DNA of 7,585 bases from JBFWQM01 sp050249455 (GCA_050249455.1 JBFWQM010000248.1:1-7585), one strand, 5' to 3'; shown: positions 1 through 6,145, counted from the first letter of the stretch. Notes: generated by a model not told the origin, from the letters alone. Translations and numbers: made by a program.

Positions 1-608
1 TAGGACGGCGCCGGCATGACCAGGATCTCGTCGGAATAGGCGGCGAGCGTCGCCAGCATCTTGGCGCCGCGCACCACGATGCCGGCATCGGTCTCGCGCA
101 CCGCCTTGACGGCGAGGTCCTTGGCCTGCGCCGCGATGTTGCGCGACCGGTCGACCTGCGGGTCGGTCAGCGAGTGGGTGGCGACCAGGTCGCCCTCGCG
201 CAGCCGCTCGTAGAACGCGCGCACGTTGCCCGCGCGCTCCGGCCCGAACGCGTCGGCCGCCGAGGCGAAGCTCGACACCATGACGTTGAGGAAATCGGGC
301 GCGCGGCCGAACATGCCGAGCGTGTGGTCGTGCCAGCGCTTGACCATGGCGCGCCGCAGGCGCAGGTCGTCGAGCGTCCGCGGCTCGATGAAGGAGAGGC
401 CGACCCGGTCGCCGGTGGTCGGCGACTCGTAGGTCATCGTGTCCGTCAGCGCCGGGTCGTGCTGCATGTCGTAGAGCCCGGCAAGCGTGCGCGCGCCACC
501 GGCCAGCCGTCGGTCGCGGGTGACGTCGGCGACCCGCTCGCCGTCGATGTAGAACTGGCGGCCGTCCCGCAGACCGTCCAAGACCTGTGCGCCGGTTCTG
601 ATGCCCAC
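1..608 (-). CDS. HpaB-family FADH2-dependent aromatic monooxygenase, oxygenase component (N-terminal part, cut by window edge)
   Basis: Only the first 202 residues are present; HpaB-family oxygenases are usually about 480-520 residues, so the C-terminal flavin-binding part lies beyond position 1. The protein begins with the family signature MGIRTGAQVLDGLRDGRQ, followed by FYIDGERV (19-26), LYDMQHDP (45-52), FGRAPDFLN (100-108) and THSLTDPQVDRS (144-155). The family (4-hydroxyphenylacetate 3-hydroxylase, chlorophenol monooxygenases) uses FADH2 from a separate reductase to hydroxylate phenolic rings in the cytoplasm. By motif, R102 and H145 match the Arg and His that contact the phenol in HpaB, while the usual Tyr between them is F106. 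The start is GTG (606-608), chosen because the family N-terminus begins exactly there and GGAGGG lies 6 nt upstream. It is the last visible gene of the minus-strand group, 77 bp after the ankyrin gene. No HpaC-like reductase is visible. Family assignment is secure; substrate unknown. Confidence 0.93.
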   Translation of the reverse strand, partial: MGIRTGAQVLDGLRDGRQFYIDGERVADVTRDRRLAGGARTLAGLYDMQHDPALTDTMTYESPTTGDRVGLSFIEPRTLDDLRLRRAMVKRWHDHTLGMFGRAPDFLNVMVSSFASAADAFGPERAGNVRAFYERLREGDLVATHSLTDPQVDRSRNIAAQAKDLAVKAVRETDAGIVVRGAKMLATLAAYSDEILVMPAPS

Positions 609-614
609 GCTGCG

Positions 615-620
615 CCCTCC
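615..620 (-). promoter_or_regulatory. Ribosome binding site of the HpaB-like gene
   Basis: GGAGGG on the minus strand, 6 nt before the GTG codon at 608-606. It is a strong Shine-Dalgarno match and supports the GTG as the true start, together with the family-typical N-terminus that follows. Confidence 0.75.
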
Positions 621-685
621 CGCGCGTCGATCGCGCCCGCGGACGATACACGAGCGCCGGTCGGCCGGCATCAGCAGACCGGCTC

Positions 686-1354
686 CTAGCGCGCGCCGGC
701 CGCCGTCAGGATGCCGGCGACCGTGTCCTGGCCGCGGCGGCGCGCGTGCCCGAGCGGAGTGACGCCGTCGCGGTCGGGCCGGTTCGGGTCGGCGCCGGCG
801 GCGAGCAGCAGGCGCACGATCTCCGCGTGGCGCGGGCCGCCGTCGCCCAGGATCACCGCCTCCAGGAGCGCAGTCCAGCCCAGGTTGTTGACGTGGTCGA
901 CCGCGACGCCGGCCGCGATCAGCGCGCGCACGGTCTCGACGTGGCCGCGCTCGGCGGCGGGGATCAGCGCGGTGCCGCCGAACCGGTTGACGCTCTTCAG
1001 GTCGGCGCCGCGCGCCAATGTCAGCTTGAGGATCTCCAGGTGGCCGCGCGCGCCGGCGTAGAGATAGGGGCTGTCATGGATCGAGTCCTTGGCGTTGACG
1101 TCGGCGCCGGCGGCGATCAGCGCCGCGGCGACGGCGGCGTGGTCGGCGTGCGTCGCGGCCAGCAGCGCCGTGCGCCCGCCGCCGTCGCGCGCATCGACCG
1201 CGGCGCCGGCCGCCAGCAGCCGACGCACAGAGGCGAGGTCGCCGCGCCCGGCCGCCTCGACCAGCGGCGGCGTCCCCTGCCCGCGCGCGCCGGCCGCCGC
1301 CACTGCGGTCAGCCCGAGCGCCAGCACGGCACGGCGGCCGATCCGGCTCAGCAT
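686..1354 (-). CDS. Exported ankyrin-repeat protein
   Basis: A 222-residue protein. Residues 1-26 form a signal peptide: basic start with a twin-arginine-like RIGRRAVLALG, then an Ala-rich hydrophobic stretch and a likely cleavage near ARG-QG. The rest is about six ankyrin units: roughly 28-57, 58-90, 91-123, 124-156, 157-193 (with a short insertion, GDGGPRH) and a shorter cap 194-222. The recurring pattern is TAL..A...GH.e.v..Li.aGAdvn. Ankyrin repeats bind other proteins and have no enzymatic activity. The ATG at 1354-1352 lies inside the end of the upstream deaminase gene (7-bp overlap, ATGCTGA), which implies translational coupling. A longer reading frame extends upstream, but it would run antisense-style through the deaminase gene in another frame and lose the signal peptide, so the start at 1354 is preferred. 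Known periplasmic ankyrin proteins such as AnkB act as helpers of neighbouring exported enzymes; a similar role for the deaminase is inference. Confidence 0.88.
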   Translation of the reverse strand: MLSRIGRRAVLALGLTAVAAAGARGQGTPPLVEAAGRGDLASVRRLLAAGAAVDARDGGGRTALLAATHADHAAVAAALIAAGADVNAKDSIHDSPYLYAGARGHLEILKLTLARGADLKSVNRFGGTALIPAAERGHVETVRALIAAGVAVDHVNNLGWTALLEAVILGDGGPRHAEIVRLLLAAGADPNRPDRDGVTPLGHARRRGQDTVAGILTAAGAR

Positions 1355-1785
1355 CGGTTCAGGCGTGGCGCGCCGGCGTCGGTCATCGCCTCGCCGTGGA
1401 CCACGCCGCCGATGCCGGCCCAGTAGGCCGCCGCCTCGCACATCGGGCACGGCCGCGACGAGGAATAGAGCACGCACCCGGACAAGTCGCGCCCGCCCAG
1501 ACGCCGCGCCGCGTCGCGGATCGCCTCCATCTCCGCATGCGCCGTGGGATCGCCGTCGACGACCACCCGGCTCGGCGCTTCCCCCACGATGCGTCCGTCG
1601 TGCACCACGACGGCGCCGTAAGGCTGGTCGCCGGCCGCCTGCGCCGCCATGCGCAACGCAAACGCGCGGTCGATGAAGGCGCGCGCGGCGGGGTCCTGCG
1701 CGGACACCGGAGCCGGCCGCAGGGCCGCGGCGGCGCCGGCCGCGGCCGAAAGGCCGAGCCAGCCGCGGCGCGACAAGGACTGCAT
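1348..1785 (-). CDS. Tat-exported nucleoside deaminase-like zinc protein (CDA/TadA/GuaD superfamily)
   Basis: A 145-residue protein. Residues 1-29 look like a twin-arginine signal peptide: SLSRRGWLGLSAAAG, Ala-rich core, then VSAQ as probable cleavage site. Mature part: YGAVVVHDGRIVGEA (56-70) is the conserved substrate-side strand. AHAEMEAI (82-89) supplies zinc ligand H83 and proton-shuttle E85, and PCPMC (112-116) supplies zinc ligands C113 and C116. This is the full catalytic signature of the cytidine/guanine/tRNA-adenosine deaminase fold, which removes an exocyclic amino group from a base or related ring by zinc-activated water. Only 29 residues follow PCxxC, shorter than typical guanine deaminases, so the C-terminal substrate-covering region is reduced. 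Tat export fits a metalloprotein folded before transport, but a periplasmic location is unusual for this fold. It starts 14 nt after the isochorismatase stop and overlaps the ankyrin gene by 7 bp, so it is surely in the same transcript. Substrate unknown. Confidence 0.88.
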   Translation of the reverse strand: MQSLSRRGWLGLSAAAGAAAALRPAPVSAQDPAARAFIDRAFALRMAAQAAGDQPYGAVVVHDGRIVGEAPSRVVVDGDPTAHAEMEAIRDAARRLGGRDLSGCVLYSSSRPCPMCEAAAYWAGIGGVVHGEAMTDAGAPRLNRC

Positions 1786-1799
1786 CGCGGCCGGGCGCC

Positions 1800-2504
1800 C
1801 TACTCCGCCGCCGTCGCGGCCGGCGCCTTTCCTGCCAGCATGGCGACCAGCTCGTCGGTGGAGCGGATGTCGCCGAAGGTGGCGAGGAACTTGCCGAGGG
1901 TGTGGTTGTGCAGCGCGTCGGTGCCGTCGGCGTTGCCGTCGGTCACCATGACGGTGCGGAAGCCCCACATGCTGGCGTCGCGGGCTGTGGATTCGCAGCA
2001 CGTGCTGGTCGCGGTGCCGGTGATCAGAAGGGTGTCGATGCCGCGCGTCGCCAGCAGTTCCGACAGCGGCGACGGGTACGGGATGAACGCGGAGTAGCGG
2101 TACTTGATCGCGACCGCGTCGGCCGGGTCGACCGCGCAGGTGTGATAGATCGGATAGCCGGCGCCGCCCTGCGCGAGCAGGGTCACGCGCTTGTTCCACA
2201 CCTCCTCGCTGTTCGACTCGCGGCGGTTGGCCCAGGCGTCGGGCGTCTCCGGCCGGTCGGTCTGCACCCACACCACGAGGCCGCCGGCCGCCCGCGTCGC
2301 CGCCGCCAGCCGGTTGATGTTGGGCACGATCGTCTTTGCCAGCGGCACGCAGGACGGCATCCCGTCGGCGACGAAGAAGTCCTGCATGTCGACCACCACC
2401 AGCGCGGTCTTCGCCGGCTCGATCTTCTCGTAGGCGTTGAGCCGCCCGGCGCGGATCTTGCGCGCGCGGTCGAGGAAGAAGGGGTCGATCTCGATCTTGT
2501 GCAT
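1800..2504 (-). CDS. Isochorismatase-family cysteine amidohydrolase (RutB/N-carbamoylsarcosine amidase-like)
   Basis: A 234-residue cytoplasmic protein. The catalytic triad of the family is visible: D39 in ALVVVDMQDFF (34-44), K134 in AIKYRYSAF (132-140) and nucleophile C159 in GTATSTCCESTARDA (153-167), where the first Cys aligns with the nucleophile of nicotinamidase and RutB. The roughly 30-residue N-terminal extension before the first strand and the GTATSTCCEST motif resemble the ureidoacrylate amidase, N-carbamoylsarcosine amidase and biuret hydrolase branch more than true isochorismatases. These enzymes split a C-N amide or carbamoyl bond and release ammonia, or CO2 plus ammonia. The ATG at 2504-2502 has AGGAG 6 nt upstream. 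It sits 62 bp after the Rieske oxygenase gene and 14 nt before the deaminase gene. A role in releasing nitrogen or opening an amide intermediate made by the neighbouring oxygenases is inference; the exact substrate cannot be read. Confidence 0.93.
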   Translation of the reverse strand: MHKIEIDPFFLDRARKIRAGRLNAYEKIEPAKTALVVVDMQDFFVADGMPSCVPLAKTIVPNINRLAAATRAAGGLVVWVQTDRPETPDAWANRRESNSEEVWNKRVTLLAQGGAGYPIYHTCAVDPADAVAIKYRYSAFIPYPSPLSELLATRGIDTLLITGTATSTCCESTARDASMWGFRTVMVTDGNADGTDALHNHTLGKFLATFGDIRSTDELVAMLAGKAPAATAAE

Positions 2505-2510
2505 GGCGGG

Positions 2511-2515
2511 CTCCT
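2511..2515 (-). promoter_or_regulatory. Ribosome binding site of the isochorismatase-family gene
   Basis: AGGAG on the minus strand, 6 nt before the ATG at 2504-2502. It fixes the start, because the open frame itself extends far upstream through the Rieske gene in a different frame. Confidence 0.75.
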
Positions 2516-2566
2516 GTCGCTCGGTCCGGCCAGCTTGCACCGGCCGGCGCGGGTTGGCAAACGGCG

Positions 2567-3610
2567 TCAGCCGGCGCGGCGGCCCGGCGCGGCGGCGCGC
2601 GCCGCCTCGTCCGCCAGCAGGCGGTCGTACAGCCGGCGCACCTGGAGAACGCCGGCGTCGGCGTTGATGTCGGTGAACGGCGCGCCGTTGAGGCGCTTCT
2701 GCTGGCCCTCGATGATGGTCAGGTCTTCGTTGAACGCCTTGATCGACTGCTCCAGCAGCACCTGCTCCTGGTCGCGGTTCACTTGGGCGCCGTCGTGCGC
2801 GCTGGTCCAGAAGTAGTGCGTGGTGGTCGCCGTCTCTGGCGTCACCAAATGCAGGCTGTGGCGGTCGAGGATCACGCCGTCGCGCCGGCCCTCGCGGACG
2901 CCGGTGCCGGCGATCGCCGAGCCGACGTGCAGCCAGACATTGCCGGGCGGCGTGTACTCGATCTCCTGCCAGCGGTCGACGTTGACCGCCTTGCCGGTCG
3001 CCTGCACGTGCGCCGGCGCGGGCGGGATGTCGTGCATCCAGCGGATCACCCGCACGTTCTCGCCGACCCGCTCGTTGCGCAGGTCGGCGTTCTCCGCGAC
3101 GCCGGCCGCGCCGATCGTGGTCGCGTGCGCGAACTCCAGGTGCGACAGGTCCATCAGGTTGTCGACCAGCAGGCGGAAGTCGCAGCGCGCGTAGAATTTC
3201 GCGAAGATCGCCCGCCAGCCGGGCTGCGCGCCGTAGGGGAAGTCGTAGCACGTCACCGGGTCGGCCAGCGCCGGCGCGCCCATCCAGACGAAGGCCAGGC
3301 CGAAGCGCTCGATCGTCGGATAGCTGCGCACGCCGGCGCCGGGCGGCACGCGCGTCTGGTTGGGCACCCGCACGCAGGTGCCGGCCGGATCGAAGGTCAG
3401 CCCGTGATAGCCGCAGCGCAGGTCGTTGCCCACCACCACGCCGAGCGACAGCGGCGCCTGGCGGTGGCAGCAGCGGTCCTCCAGCGCCACCGCTCGCCCG
3501 TCCGCGGCGCGGTACAGCACCACCGGCTCGTCGAGCAAGGTGCGCGCGAGCGGCCGGTCGCCGAGCTCGTCGGACAAGGCAGCGGCGTACCAGCGGTTCT
3601 TCAGGAACAT
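2567..3610 (-). CDS. Rieske non-heme iron oxygenase, VanA/dicamba O-demethylase type, oxygenase component
   Basis: A 347-residue protein, the usual length for the VanA/DdmC group. The start MFLKNRWYAAALSDEL is typical of that group. The Rieske [2Fe-2S] ligands are C47 and H49 (CCHRQAPLS) and C66 and H69 (CGYHG). The mononuclear iron site is D150-N151..D154..H157....H162 (DNLMDLSHLEFAH), with D296 in FNEDLTIIEGQQ as the probable third ligand, matching the late Asp of dicamba monooxygenase. Members hydroxylate a methyl group on O or N of an aromatic ring (releasing formaldehyde) or a ring carbon, using electrons from a separate ferredoxin-type reductase. No such reductase is in the window. The ATG at 3610-3608 is preceded by GAGG. 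The gene lies 148 bp downstream of the luciferase-like gene, with a palindromic repeat between them, and 62 bp ahead of the isochorismatase gene. Demethylase activity is the commonest outcome for this subgroup but is not proven here. Confidence 0.95.
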   Translation of the reverse strand: MFLKNRWYAAALSDELGDRPLARTLLDEPVVLYRAADGRAVALEDRCCHRQAPLSLGVVVGNDLRCGYHGLTFDPAGTCVRVPNQTRVPPGAGVRSYPTIERFGLAFVWMGAPALADPVTCYDFPYGAQPGWRAIFAKFYARCDFRLLVDNLMDLSHLEFAHATTIGAAGVAENADLRNERVGENVRVIRWMHDIPPAPAHVQATGKAVNVDRWQEIEYTPPGNVWLHVGSAIAGTGVREGRRDGVILDRHSLHLVTPETATTTHYFWTSAHDGAQVNRDQEQVLLEQSIKAFNEDLTIIEGQQKRLNGAPFTDINADAGVLQVRRLYDRLLADEAARAAAPGRRAG

Positions 3611-3647
3611 CGGTATGGCCTCGCCATCAACTCACATTGTCCAACGA

Positions 3648-3743
3648 CCGTAGGGGCGGGTTTCAAACCCGCCCACTCTTTACTTTGACACGCGCCGGTT
3701 CCCGCCTCGGCATCGCGGGCGGGTTTGAAACCCGCCCCTACGG
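3648..3743. repeat. REP-like element: two palindromic units in inverted orientation
   Basis: Two arms, 3648-3674 and 3717-3743, are perfect reverse complements over 27 bp, separated by 42 bp. Each arm is itself nearly palindromic: in the left arm GGGCGGGTTT (3654-3663) pairs with AAACCCGCCC (3665-3674) around a single C. Either arm can therefore fold alone, or the two can pair into one long stem. Its translation gives the GAGFKPA-type peptide that I recognise as a frequent artefact in predicted proteins of many GC-rich proteobacteria, which marks it as a dispersed repeat family rather than a gene. It occupies most of the gap between two co-oriented genes. No T-run follows either arm, so it is not a classical intrinsic terminator, although stem formation could dampen read-through or stabilise the upstream mRNA. 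Confidence 0.9.
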
Positions 3744-3758
3744 AATGTCGGTGCATCG

Positions 3759-4790
3759 TCACAAGTTCGCCAAAGCGGGCATGACCTCCTTCGTGAACAG
3801 CTCGAGCGAGCGCATCTCCTGCTCGTGGCTGAAGGTGCCCCAGGCGATCTGCAGGATCAGGTAGTTGAACCCGACGTCGGCGATCTGCGCCGCGAGCGCC
3901 TTGCGCACGGTGTCGGGCGTGCCGACCACGACCTGGCCCAGGTGATGGGCCTCCTCGTAGGTCGGGATGATCATGCCGGTCTGCGGCTGCGAGCCATGGC
4001 GCACCCAAAGCGCGGCAAGGCTGGCATACCAGTGCTCGTAGGCCGGCCTGGCATATCGCTCGGCCTCGGCGTCGCTGTCGGCGATGAAGATGTGGCGCCC
4101 GACGCCGATGAAGGGCGTGTCCACCGGCGAGCCCTGGCGGTGCGCGTTGCCGCGCGTCTCCTCCCACAGCCGGGCGAAGCTGTGGCACAGGCCCTTGATC
4201 CGCTCCGTGCCGCCCAGGGTGGTGAAGTGCATGCCGCGCTCGGCGCAGAACTTCGCGCCGGCCTCGTTGGCAACGCCGTACCACAGCGGCGGATGCGGCT
4301 TCTGCAGCGGGTGCAACTCCACCGGCATGTCGCGCACGGTGTACCACTTGCCCTGGTGCTCGAGGTGGTCGGCCTGCAGCCCGCGCAGGATCAGGCCGAG
4401 CGATTCCTCGAACATCTCGCGGGTGTCCTTGGGGTCGAGGCCGTAGCAGCCGACCTCGTAGGGCGACACGCCGCGCCCGACGCCGAAGTCGAGCCGTCCG
4501 CCCGACAGGTTGTCGAGCATGCAGATCTCCTCGATCAGCCGCACCGGGTGGTAGAGCGGCAGGAGGTAGACCAGCGGCCCGAAGCGCAGGGTCTTCGTCT
4601 CGCGCGCCACCGCGGATAGGAAAAGGTTGGGCGACGGCGCCATGCCGAGCGGCGTGCCGTGATGTTCCGCCACGTGGTAGCTGTAGAAGCCCGCCGCCTC
4701 GACTGCCCGGACGTATTCGAGCCGGTCGTCGTAGAACTTCCTCAGCGGCTCGCTGCGCTGGTCCAGGTGGTCGAAGATGCCGAACTTCAT
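3759..4790 (-). CDS. Luciferase-like (LLM class) flavin-dependent monooxygenase
   Basis: A 343-residue TIM-barrel protein of the bacterial luciferase family. It begins MKFGIFDHLDQ like LuxA. VAEHHG (40-45) places H43 at the position of the LuxA active-site His44. HPVRLIEEICMLDNLSGGRL (81-100), DFGVGRG (101-107), PPLWYGV (167-173) and VVGTPDTVRKAL (308-319) are further family blocks. Its length and the C-terminal LELFTKEVMPAL also match the LuxA type. Such enzymes use reduced FMN (some use F420) and O2 to oxygenate substrates, including aldehydes, sulfonates, amines and ring compounds, in the cytoplasm. The ATG at 4790-4788 is the natural family start; an upstream open extension has no family similarity. 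It is the first gene of the minus-strand group, 105 bp from the divergent ChrA gene. It lacks obvious close resemblance to RutA. Substrate unknown; a flavin reductase partner is not in the window. Confidence 0.93.
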   Translation of the reverse strand: MKFGIFDHLDQRSEPLRKFYDDRLEYVRAVEAAGFYSYHVAEHHGTPLGMAPSPNLFLSAVARETKTLRFGPLVYLLPLYHPVRLIEEICMLDNLSGGRLDFGVGRGVSPYEVGCYGLDPKDTREMFEESLGLILRGLQADHLEHQGKWYTVRDMPVELHPLQKPHPPLWYGVANEAGAKFCAERGMHFTTLGGTERIKGLCHSFARLWEETRGNAHRQGSPVDTPFIGVGRHIFIADSDAEAERYARPAYEHWYASLAALWVRHGSQPQTGMIIPTYEEAHHLGQVVVGTPDTVRKALAAQIADVGFNYLILQIAWGTFSHEQEMRSLELFTKEVMPALANL

Positions 4791-4895
4791 CGCCTCGCCG
4801 TCTCCCTGCTGCCGCCCGGCCGTCGCCGCCGGGTCGCGCGACAGGGTAGCCCATGACCGTCGCGCCCGGCCAGCGCCCTGCCGCCGCACGGCGCG
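4791..4895. promoter_or_regulatory. Divergent intergenic region between the monooxygenase and chrA genes
   Basis: A 105-bp GC-rich gap between the minus-strand monooxygenase start and the plus-strand ChrA start, where promoters for both directions would be expected. No strong -35/-10 pair is visible on either strand. The best minus-strand match (TACCCT at 4848-4843, with a weak TGGCCG 18 nt upstream) is poor. There is no clear operator palindrome, and the ChrA start lacks a good Shine-Dalgarno sequence. The role is assigned from gene arrangement, not from motifs. Confidence 0.4.
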
Positions 4896-6083
4896 ATGAC
4901 GGCCGGCGGCGCCTGGGAGGTGTTCCGCGCCTTCCTCACCCTCGGGCTGACCAGCTTCGGCGGGCCGCTCGCCCATCTCGGCTATTTCCGCACCGAGTTC
5001 GTCGAGCGGCGCAAATGGCTGGACGAGACGGCGTATGCCGACATCGTGGCGCTGTGCCAGTTCCTGCCCGGCCCGGCGAGCAGCCAGGTCGGCCTGTCGA
5101 TCGGTCTCCTGCGCGCCGGGATGGCGGGCGCGGCGGCGGCCTGGGTCGGGTTCACCGCACCGTCGGCGATCGCGATGATCCTGTTCGCCTACGGCGTGAC
5201 GGCAGCGGGCGACCTGTCGAGCGCGGCATGGCTGCATGGGCTCAAGATCGTCGCGGTCGCGGTGGTCGCGCAGGCGGTGTGGGGCATGGCGAAGACGCTG
5301 TGCCCCGACCGGGCGCGCGCCAGCCTCGCCGTCGCCGCCGCGATCCTGGTGCTCGCGGTGCCGACGGCATGGGGCCAGGTCGGGGCGATCGCGGCCGGCG
5401 GGCTGGCCGGCTGGCTCGCGCTGGGCAGCGGGGCCGCGGCGCCGGGCCACCCGCTGGCGCTGACGGTGGGCCGCGGCACGGCATTGACGGCGCTGGCGAT
5501 ATTCTTCGCGCTCCTGGTCGGGCTGCCGATCCTCGCGGCCGCGACCGGCGAGTACTCGATCCAGCTCGTCGACGGCTTCTACCGCACCGGGTCGCTGGTG
5601 TTCGGCGGCGGCCACGTCGTGCTGCCGCTGATCCAGGCCGAGGTCGTGCCGCCCGGCTGGATCGGCAACGACGCCTTCCTGGCCGGCTACGGCGCGGCGC
5701 AGGCGTTGCCGGGGCCGCTGTTCACCTTCGCCGCCTATCTCGGCGCGGCGATGGGGCCGCAGCCGTCGGGCTGGCCGGGCGGCCTGATCTGCCTCCTCGC
5801 CGTGTTCGCGCCCTCGCTCCTGCTGGTGGTCGGGACGCTGCCGTTCTGGGAGGCGCTGCGGGGCCGGGCGGCGGTGCAGTCCGCCCTGCGCGGGGTCAAC
5901 GCCGCGGTGGTCGGCCTGCTGCTCGCCGCGCTCTACACCCCGGTGTGGACCAGCGCGATCGGCGCGCCGGCGGATTTCGCGATCGGCGCGGTCGCCTTCC
6001 TGCTGCTGGTGTTCTGGCGCGCGCCGCCGTGGCTGGTGGTCGTCCTGGGCGCCGCGGCGGCGCAGGGACTGGCGGCGGTTTGA
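4896..6083 (+). CDS. chrA: Chromate transporter ChrA (long-chain, two CHR domains)
   Basis: A 395-residue inner-membrane protein, the normal size for long-chain ChrA with two homologous CHR halves. The first half carries FGGPLAHLGYFR (21-32), EFVERRKWL (34-42) and CQFLPGPASSQ (54-64). The second repeats the pattern as FGGGHVVLPLI (236-246) and QALPGPLFTFAAYLG (269-283). Many Ala/Leu/Val-rich hydrophobic segments lie between and after these blocks. Characterised ChrA proteins export chromate using the proton gradient and give chromate resistance; many homologues are untested and may move related oxyanions. The ATG at 4896 fits the family N-terminus, although only a weak ribosome binding site precedes it; an ATG at 4853 is in another frame. 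No chrB regulator or other chromate-resistance gene is present. It is divergent from the catabolic group and 73 bp ahead of the amidohydrolase gene. Confidence 0.94.
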   Translation: MTAGGAWEVFRAFLTLGLTSFGGPLAHLGYFRTEFVERRKWLDETAYADIVALCQFLPGPASSQVGLSIGLLRAGMAGAAAAWVGFTAPSAIAMILFAYGVTAAGDLSSAAWLHGLKIVAVAVVAQAVWGMAKTLCPDRARASLAVAAAILVLAVPTAWGQVGAIAAGGLAGWLALGSGAAAPGHPLALTVGRGTALTALAIFFALLVGLPILAAATGEYSIQLVDGFYRTGSLVFGGGHVVLPLIQAEVVPPGWIGNDAFLAGYGAAQALPGPLFTFAAYLGAAMGPQPSGWPGGLICLLAVFAPSLLLVVGTLPFWEALRGRAAVQSALRGVNAAVVGLLLAALYTPVWTSAIGAPADFAIGAVAFLLLVFWRAPPWLVVVLGAAAAQGLAAV

Positions 6084-6107
6084 CAGGCGGTCCGGCGCTC
6101 CGATACC
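6080..6107 (+). promoter_or_regulatory. Candidate sigma-70-type promoter of the amidohydrolase gene
   Basis: TTGACA (6080-6085, perfect -35 match) overlaps the TGA stop of chrA. GATACC (6102-6107, three of six -10 matches) follows after a 16-nt spacer. The predicted transcript start near 6114 would give a leader of about 43 nt before the ATG at 6157. The -35 is striking in such GC-rich DNA, but the -10 is weak and a chance match is possible. Confidence 0.35.
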
Positions 6108-6140
6108 GTCAATTCCCGCAACAGGGAAACCCCGCCGCAC

Positions 6141-6145
6141 GGGAG
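6141..6145 (+). promoter_or_regulatory. Ribosome binding site of the amidohydrolase gene
   Basis: GGGAG, 11 nt before the ATG at 6157. The spacing is on the long side, but this is the only purine-rich match ahead of the start. Confidence 0.5.

Noticed and set aside
174..689. Plus-strand open frame across the left end
   Set aside because: It lies opposite the HpaB-like gene, whose translation matches the family from its GTG start. The plus-strand product has no recognisable features.
3685..3713. TTGACA on the plus strand in the loop of the palindromic repeat
   Set aside because: The -10 position has only a poor match (CGGCAT), and the element would point against the operon with no plus-strand gene to serve.
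3625..3735. Possible minus-strand promoter for the Rieske gene (TTGAAA in the right arm side or TTGGAC near 3640)
   Set aside because: The best pairing needs a 19-nt spacer to GACAAT, and the others lack a -10. Not strong enough to list as a feature.
3648..3743. Intrinsic transcription terminator or CRISPR repeat
   Set aside because: There is no T-run after either stem, and the two units are inverted rather than direct repeats with no array of spacers.
4843..4872. Minus-strand promoter for the monooxygenase operon (TGGCCG, 18 nt, TACCCT)
   Set aside because: Both hexamers match only three of six positions. Mentioned in the divergent-region entry but not supported as a separate site.
6113..6128. 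Small hairpin TTCCC/GGGAA in the amidohydrolase leader
   Set aside because: The stem is only 5 bp with a 6-nt loop, easily expected by chance, with no conserved regulatory feature attached.
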